A DNA stretch of 64,000 nucleotides, taken from the NCBI RefSeq assembly GCF_010726645.1, contig NZ_AP022563.1:1860001-1924000 (forward strand), in the 5' to 3' direction. Source of the DNA: Mycolicibacterium duvalii. Its GTDB lineage: Bacteria > Actinomycetota > Actinomycetes > Mycobacteriales > Mycobacteriaceae. Shown here piece by piece: positions 59,447 to 64,000 of the stretch (position 1 is its first letter; every line of letters begins with the position of its first letter). Both the position numbers and the translations under genes were made by a program. The notes below the pieces were generated by a model. It was not told where the DNA came from. It was given only the letters and a program-made list of their open reading frames with translations, and did no database searches.

Positions 59447-60439
59447 TCATCCGGTCCCCGAGTCGTCCCCTGCGCGTTGCGCGGGGTCCCAGCGCTCCGA
59501 CCCGCCGGCTAGCCGGGCCCTGCGTTCCTCGGACAGATCCGCCAGCCACTGCGGTTGCATCATGTGCCAGTCCGCGGGGTGTTCGGCGATATTGGCCGCG
59601 AAACGGTCGGCCAGCGCCTGCGTGATCACCGTGACGTCCCCGCTGCTGGTGTCCAGTTCGGGATAGACCGCCATCCCCCAGCCGTCCGCCTCGAACCAGC
59701 AGTGCACCGGGAACAGCGCGGCGCCGGTGGCCAGGGCCAGCTTCGCCGGGCCCGCCGGCAGCAGGGTGGCCTCGCCGAAGAAGTCCACCTGCACACCGGT
59801 GCGGGTCAGATCCCGGTCGGCCATCAGACAGACCACACCGTTGTCCAGCAGCCGGTCGCGCAGGACCTCGAAGGGCGGCCGGGGACCCCCCGAGAGCGGA
59901 ACCACCTCGAAGCCGAGACGTTCGCGGTAGGCCAGGAATCGGTTGTACAGGGACTCGGGTTTGAGTCGCTCCGCGACAGTGGCGAAACTCCCGTGGTTCT
60001 GCACCAGCCAGACACCGGCCATGTCCCAGTTGCCGCTGTGCGGCAGGGCCATCACGGCGCCGCGGCCGGCCTCGAGGGCCGCCCAGAGCATCTCGACCCC
60101 GTCCACGCTGAGCTTGCGACCTAGTTCTTCGTGGTCCATCGACGGCAAGCGGAACGCTTCGCGCCAGTATCGGGCGTAGGAGGCCAACGACGCGCGCATC
60201 AATCCGGCGGGGACGTCTTCGGGGGCAACGCCGATGACCCGCGCAAGGTTCTTGCGCAGCTGCCGGGGGCCGCCGTTGCGCGCGGCGTAGACCGCGCCCG
60301 CCCCGAAAGCGTTGCGGGCGATCAGCTCCGGGGCCGCGCGGACCAGCCGCCAACCGGCAGCGTAGCCCCAGTCGGTGAGCTGATCACCGAGCACTGACGG
60401 TACCGCGAGCAATCCGCCACGGCCGGGTCGGTCGGTCAT
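59447..60439 (-). CDS. patA: PIM acyltransferase (PatA-type)
   Basis: A 330-residue lysophospholipid-type acyltransferase. The catalytic HxxxxD motif is HSGNWD (in GAVMALPHSGNWDMAGVWLV). ERLGFEVVPLSGGPRPPFEV and CLMADRDLTRTGVQVDFFGE are family blocks. PatA acylates the mannose of PIM on the cytoplasmic side. ATG 60439 overlaps the pgsA stop (ATGA), and pimA starts 10 bp past its stop. Confidence 0.95.
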   Translation of the reverse strand: MTDRPGRGGLLAVPSVLGDQLTDWGYAAGWRLVRAAPELIARNAFGAGAVYAARNGGPRQLRKNLARVIGVAPEDVPAGLMRASLASYARYWREAFRLPSMDHEELGRKLSVDGVEMLWAALEAGRGAVMALPHSGNWDMAGVWLVQNHGSFATVAERLKPESLYNRFLAYRERLGFEVVPLSGGPRPPFEVLRDRLLDNGVVCLMADRDLTRTGVQVDFFGEATLLPAGPAKLALATGAALFPVHCWFEADGWGMAVYPELDTSSGDVTVITQALADRFAANIAEHPADWHMMQPQWLADLSEERRARLAGGSERWDPAQRAGDDSGTG

Positions 60440-61107
60440 GGCTCCGGAGTTTCTGGCGTGTCGGGGCGCTGGGCGCCGGACAGCCGATCCATCGCGCCGG
60501 GAGACGTCCGAACGGTGTGCAGCCGCTGACCCACGGTGACCACACTGGCCACCGCCAGCACCCACATCGCGACGTGCAGCAGCCACGGCAACGGCGCCAG
60601 CGGGAAGTCCGAGAGCCCGGCCCCGACCAGCACGATGACCAGCCGTTCGGGCCGCTCGATCAGGCCGCCGTCACCGGACAGGCCGCTGGCCTCGGCACGC
60701 GCCTTGATGTAGGAGATCACCTGCGAGGAGACCAGGCAGATCATCGTCGCGACCACCAACTCGGCGCTGTTCAGCCCGAACGCAGCCCACCAGAGCAGTC
60801 CGCAGAACACCGCGCCGTCACTGATCCGGTCGCAGGTGGCGTCGAGCACCGCTCCGAATCGAGTGCCGCCACCGCGTTCCCGCGCCATCGCCCCGTCGAG
60901 CATGTCGGCGAGCACGAAGAAGCACACGGCCACCGCGCCCCACCACAACTGCCCGATCGGGAACAGGGTGAGCGCCGCGAGCACCGACCCAGCAGTGCCG
61001 AGAATGGTGACGCTGTCGGGCGTCAGCCCCAAGCGCAGCGCACCTCTGGCCACTGGGCGCGACACCTTCGTGTAGGCCGCGCGTGTCATCAGAAAGAAGC
61101 TGCTCAC
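60436..61107 (-). CDS. pgsA: Phosphatidylinositol phosphate synthase PgsA1
   Basis: A 223-residue CDP-alcohol phosphotransferase. The complete motif is readable: DMLDGAMARERGG, then TRFGAVLDATCD. Membrane helices surround it, and QVISYIKARAEASGLSGDGG is a family block. It makes the phosphatidylinositol phosphate precursor for PIM and LAM. GTG 61107 overlaps the HIT-gene stop (GTGA). Confidence 0.95.
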   Translation of the reverse strand: MSSFFLMTRAAYTKVSRPVARGALRLGLTPDSVTILGTAGSVLAALTLFPIGQLWWGAVAVCFFVLADMLDGAMARERGGGTRFGAVLDATCDRISDGAVFCGLLWWAAFGLNSAELVVATMICLVSSQVISYIKARAEASGLSGDGGLIERPERLVIVLVGAGLSDFPLAPLPWLLHVAMWVLAVASVVTVGQRLHTVRTSPGAMDRLSGAQRPDTPETPEP

Positions 61108-61652
61108 GGCTGGTTTTCCCACTCGGCGGCCAACAGCGCGCGGGTGTCGCGCAGCAACTGCGGAATGACCTTCGAGTCGCCGATGACGGTGATGAAGTTG
61201 GCATCCCCGCCCCACCGCGGCACCACGTGCATGTGCAGGTGCTCGGACAGCGAGCCTCCCGCCGAGGTGCCCAGATTCAGTCCGACGTTGAAGCCGTGCG
61301 GGCGCGACACCGCCTTCATCACCCGGATCGCCTTCTGCGTGAAGGCCATCAGTTCGGCGCTCTCCTGCTCGGTGAGTTCCTCGAGTTCGGCGACGCGCCG
61401 ATACGGCACCACCATCAGGTGGCCGGGGTTGTAGGGGTAGAGGTTGAGGACCGCGTAAACCAGTTCACCGCGGGCGACGACCAATCCGTCTTCGTCGGAC
61501 ATGTTCGGGATGTCGGTGAACGGTTCCGACGAGGTCGCCGAGCCGGCCTTGACCGCATCGGCGATGTAGCTCATGCGGTGTGGTGTCCACAGCCGCTGCA
61601 AACGGTCGGGTTCGCCGGCGCCGCGGTCCACGATCGTGTCGTCGGAGTCCAC
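61104..61652 (-). CDS. HIT-family nucleotide phosphorylase (Rv2613c-like)
   Basis: A 182-residue HIT protein with EHLHMHVVPRW, matching HxHxHxx. NLYPYNPGHLMVVPYRRVAE and FNVGLNLGTSAGGSLSEHLH are the Rv2613c/AP4A phosphorylase blocks. GTG 61652 has GAGGGG a few nt upstream; ATG 61664 is an in-frame alternative overlapping the thrS stop. Located between thrS and pgsA, as in M. tuberculosis. Confidence 0.9.
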   Translation of the reverse strand: MDSDDTIVDRGAGEPDRLQRLWTPHRMSYIADAVKAGSATSSEPFTDIPNMSDEDGLVVARGELVYAVLNLYPYNPGHLMVVPYRRVAELEELTEQESAELMAFTQKAIRVMKAVSRPHGFNVGLNLGTSAGGSLSEHLHMHVVPRWGGDANFITVIGDSKVIPQLLRDTRALLAAEWENQP

Positions 61653-61653
61653 G

Positions 61654-63714
61654 TCACCCCTCATCCGCGTCGTCGATCTGCACCAGATCGGCTGTCGGGA
61701 AAGCATTCTCCCGCCGTCGAATCCACTCGACGATCGCGTCCACGGCGCGGTCCCGCTCGACGCCGTTGATCTGGGTGCGATCACCGAACCGGAACGACAC
61801 CGCACCTGCTTCGACGTCGCGGTCCCCCGCCAGGAGCATGAAGGGCACCTTCTGGTTGGTGTGGTTGACGATCTTCTTGGCCATGCGGTCGTCGCTGGTG
61901 TCGACCTCGACGCGAACTCCCGAGGCGCGCAGCTGCTCAGCCAGACCGTGGAGATAGTCGATGTGGCCGTCGGCGACCGGGATGGCGACCACCTGCACCG
62001 GGGCCAGCCAGGCAGGGAACGCACCGGCATAGTGCTCGGTGAGCACCCCGAAGAAGCGCTCGATCGACCCGAAGAGGGCGCGATGGATCAGCACCGGACG
62101 CTGCCGGGTGCCGTCGGCTGCGGTGTATTCCAGCTCGAAGCGGTCGGGCATGTTGAAGTCGAGCTGGATCGTCGACATCTGCCAGCTACGCCCCAGCGCA
62201 TCCTTGACCTGCACCGAGATCTTGGGGCCGTAGAACGCCGCGCCCCCGGGGTCGGGCACCAGATCCAAGCCGGAGGCTTCGGCGACCTCGCGCAGGGTGG
62301 CGGTGGCCTCGTCCCAGATCTCGTCGGAACCGACGTACTTGTCGGGGTCCTTGGTGGACAACTCCAGGTAGTAGTCGTCGAGACCGTAGTCGGCGAGCAG
62401 GTCGAGCACGAAACGCAGCAGCGACGCCAATTCATCGCGCATCTGTTCGCGGGTGGTGTAGATGTGCGCGTCGTCCTGGGTCATTCCGCGCACGCGGGTC
62501 AAGCCGTGCACGACACCGGATTTCTCGTAGCGATACACCGACCCGAACTCGAAGAGCCGCAACGGGAGTTCGCGATAGGACCGCCCCCGCGACCGGTAGA
62601 TCAGGTGATGCATCGGGCAGTTCATCGGCTTCAGGTAGTAGTTCTGGCCGGGTTTGCGCACAGTGCCGTCGTCGTTGAGTTCGGCGTCGATGTGCATCGG
62701 CGGGAACATGCCGTCGGCGTACCACTCCAGGTGGCCCGAGGTGACGTAGAGCTGCTCTTTGGTGATGTGCGGAGTGTTTACGAACTCGTAGCCCGCCTCG
62801 AGGTGCTTGCGTCGTGAGTAATCCTCCAGCTCTCGGCGCACCACACCACCTTTGGGGTGGAACACCGGCAGGCCGGATCCGAGTTCGTCGGGGAAACTGA
62901 ACAGGTCGAGTTCGACACCCAGTTTCCGATGGTCGCGGCGTTGCGCCTCCTCGATCAGCTCGAGGTGGTGGTCCAGAGCTTCCTGCGACTCCCACGCGGT
63001 GCCGTAGATGCGTTGCAGGCTGGCGTTGTTCTGGTCACCGCGCCAGTACGCCGCCGAACTGCGGGTCAGCGTGAACGCCGGAATGTAGCGGGTGGTCGGG
63101 ATATGTGGCCCGCGGCAGAGGTCGCCCCAAACACGCTCGCGGGTACGGGGATTGAGATTGTCGTAGGCGGTCAGTTCGTCGCCGCCGACCTCCATCACCT
63201 CGGGATCACCGGACTTGTCGTCGACGAGTTCGAGTTTGTAGGGCTCGTGGGCCAATTCCTGGCGTGCGGCCTCCTTGGATGGGTAGACCCGGCGCTCGAA
63301 GAGTTGGCCGTCCTTGACGATCTTGCGCATCCGCTTTTCGAGCGCCTGCAGATCCTCCGGCGTGAACGGCTCGGCAACGTCGAAGTCGTAGTAGAAGCCG
63401 TCGGTGATCGGCGGTCCGATCCCGAGCTTGGCCTCCGGGAAGAGTTCCTGGACCGCCTGGGCCAGCACGTGGGCCGCCGAGTGGCGGATGACGCTGCGCC
63501 CGTCGTCCGTATTGGCCGCAACGGGTGTCACCTCGACGTCGGAGTCGGGAACCCAGGACAGGTCACGCAACCGTCCCTCGGCATCTCGGACGACCACCAC
63601 CGCATCGGGTGCGCCGCGGGACGGGAGACCTGCATCGCGGACCGCCTGCGCCGCGGTGGTCCCGGCGGCGACCCGAATCGGGGCTGCCGGGGCGGGGCGG
63701 ACAGGCGCGCTCAT
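61654..63714 (-). CDS. thrS: Threonine-tRNA ligase
   Basis: A 686-residue ThrRS: N-terminal TGS domain, editing domain ([20 protein letters not shown]), the class II core with ARKHLEA-type and GFEFVN-type motifs ([40 protein letters not shown] with zinc-binding C and H), [20 protein letters not shown], and a C-terminal anticodon domain. It is the first gene of the overlapped set that runs to pdxT. ATG 63714 follows the partial gene by about 84 bp. Confidence 0.97.
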   Translation of the reverse strand: MSAPVRPAPAAPIRVAAGTTAAQAVRDAGLPSRGAPDAVVVVRDAEGRLRDLSWVPDSDVEVTPVAANTDDGRSVIRHSAAHVLAQAVQELFPEAKLGIGPPITDGFYYDFDVAEPFTPEDLQALEKRMRKIVKDGQLFERRVYPSKEAARQELAHEPYKLELVDDKSGDPEVMEVGGDELTAYDNLNPRTRERVWGDLCRGPHIPTTRYIPAFTLTRSSAAYWRGDQNNASLQRIYGTAWESQEALDHHLELIEEAQRRDHRKLGVELDLFSFPDELGSGLPVFHPKGGVVRRELEDYSRRKHLEAGYEFVNTPHITKEQLYVTSGHLEWYADGMFPPMHIDAELNDDGTVRKPGQNYYLKPMNCPMHHLIYRSRGRSYRELPLRLFEFGSVYRYEKSGVVHGLTRVRGMTQDDAHIYTTREQMRDELASLLRFVLDLLADYGLDDYYLELSTKDPDKYVGSDEIWDEATATLREVAEASGLDLVPDPGGAAFYGPKISVQVKDALGRSWQMSTIQLDFNMPDRFELEYTAADGTRQRPVLIHRALFGSIERFFGVLTEHYAGAFPAWLAPVQVVAIPVADGHIDYLHGLAEQLRASGVRVEVDTSDDRMAKKIVNHTNQKVPFMLLAGDRDVEAGAVSFRFGDRTQINGVERDRAVDAIVEWIRRRENAFPTADLVQIDDADEG

Positions 63715-63798
63715 GGCGGGATCTCCAAACTGTCGGGAACAGAGCGTGGTCGGCCAGGACCGAGTCGCTGACCGCGACCATGCTATCGGGACGGGTCG

Positions 63799-64000
63799 CT
63801 AGCTCCCCAGCCCAATGGGACTGTTCAGCCACGGGTGTTCGAAGTCGATCAGCCGTGCCATGAACGCGAGGACGCCGAACACCCACAGCGTGCCCACCAC
63901 GACGGCGACGGTGAACAGCGCTCCGGCGATCTGAACCCACAGGCCCTGCTGCTTGAACCAGGCCATGGCCGCGTCGTATCGCAGCCGCGCGTAGGCCAGC
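63799..64000 (-). CDS. C-terminus of a membrane protein, partial (N-terminus outside window)
   Basis: The last 67 codons of a minus-strand gene run in from the right edge and stop at TAG 63799-63801. One membrane helix is visible (IAGALFTVAVVVGTLWVFGV) followed by LAFMARLIDFEHPWLNSPIG. Too little is present to name a family. Confidence 0.7.
   Translation of the reverse strand, partial: LAYARLRYDAAMAWFKQQGLWVQIAGALFTVAVVVGTLWVFGVLAFMARLIDFEHPWLNSPIGLGS

Overview
The window is a 64-kb piece of a GC-rich actinobacterial chromosome, almost certainly from an environmental Mycolicibacterium/Mycobacterium. It carries the PIM lipid genes (pgsA, patA, pimA), a single Rel, FAD-pathway genes, a Ddn-like F420-type oxidoreductase and mycobacterial SOS boxes. 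From memory, the gene order follows the M. tuberculosis H37Rv block from about Rv2566 to Rv2614c. Much of it matches (aspS, Rv2574/2575-like, Rv2578c-like, hisS, glyoxalase-like, ppiB, relA, apt, secF-secD-yajC, gabT, ruvCAB, vapBC, yebC, pdxT-tesB-pdxS, pimA-patA-pgsA-HIT-thrS), with accessory blocks inserted between the conserved parts.

Layout. 1-10.9 kb: a partial transglutaminase/DUF2126 protein, an HxlR regulator divergent from a thiolase, a DUF4436 membrane protein, a Ddn-like protein overlapping aspS, then an SRPBCC protein, a zinc metallopeptidase and a DUF885 protein. 10.9-13.1 kb: a decayed IS607-family element. Its tnpA is frameshifted and its 5' part is inverted, but tnpB is intact with all RuvC residues. 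13.1-18.6 kb: a lipid/xenobiotic catabolism island (thioesterase, TetR regulator, amidohydrolase, two overlapping acyl-CoA dehydrogenases) marked by three copies of one 15-bp palindrome. 18.6-22.3 kb: a radical SAM protein and a HelR-type RNA polymerase motor sharing a divergent promoter with a near-perfect LexA box, then an MmpS-like secreted protein. 22.6-27.4 kb: urtABCDE urea transporter with no urease genes here. 27.4-31.5 kb: membrane proteins, a P450 pseudogene that has lost its heme-binding loop, and a TetR regulator.

31.5-42.6 kb: the conserved hisS, MBL-fold hydrolase, ppiB, rel, apt, lipoprotein, secF, secD and yajC genes. 42.8-48.2 kb: a GABA/putrescine degradation pair, a VapBC toxin-antitoxin, a secreted DsrE-like protein, a P450-like fragment and a membrane protein. 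48.3-53.4 kb: SOS-controlled ruvCAB, formamidase with its FmdB partner, and yebC. 53.5-64 kb: an apparently leaderless acyl-CoA dehydrogenase under a 26-bp palindrome, then a tightly overlapped series reading leftward from thrS through HIT, pgsA, patA, pimA, Nudix, pdxS, tesB and pdxT. That series joins PIM lipid synthesis and pyridoxal phosphate synthesis by 4-nt start/stop overlaps at four junctions.

No rRNA, tRNA or CRISPR array was seen. The least ordinary items are the TnpB element with its rearranged recombinase, the divergent SOS-controlled radical SAM/HelR pair, several unreported-looking palindromic operators, and a 33-bp in-frame tandem duplication at the 5' end of pdxT.
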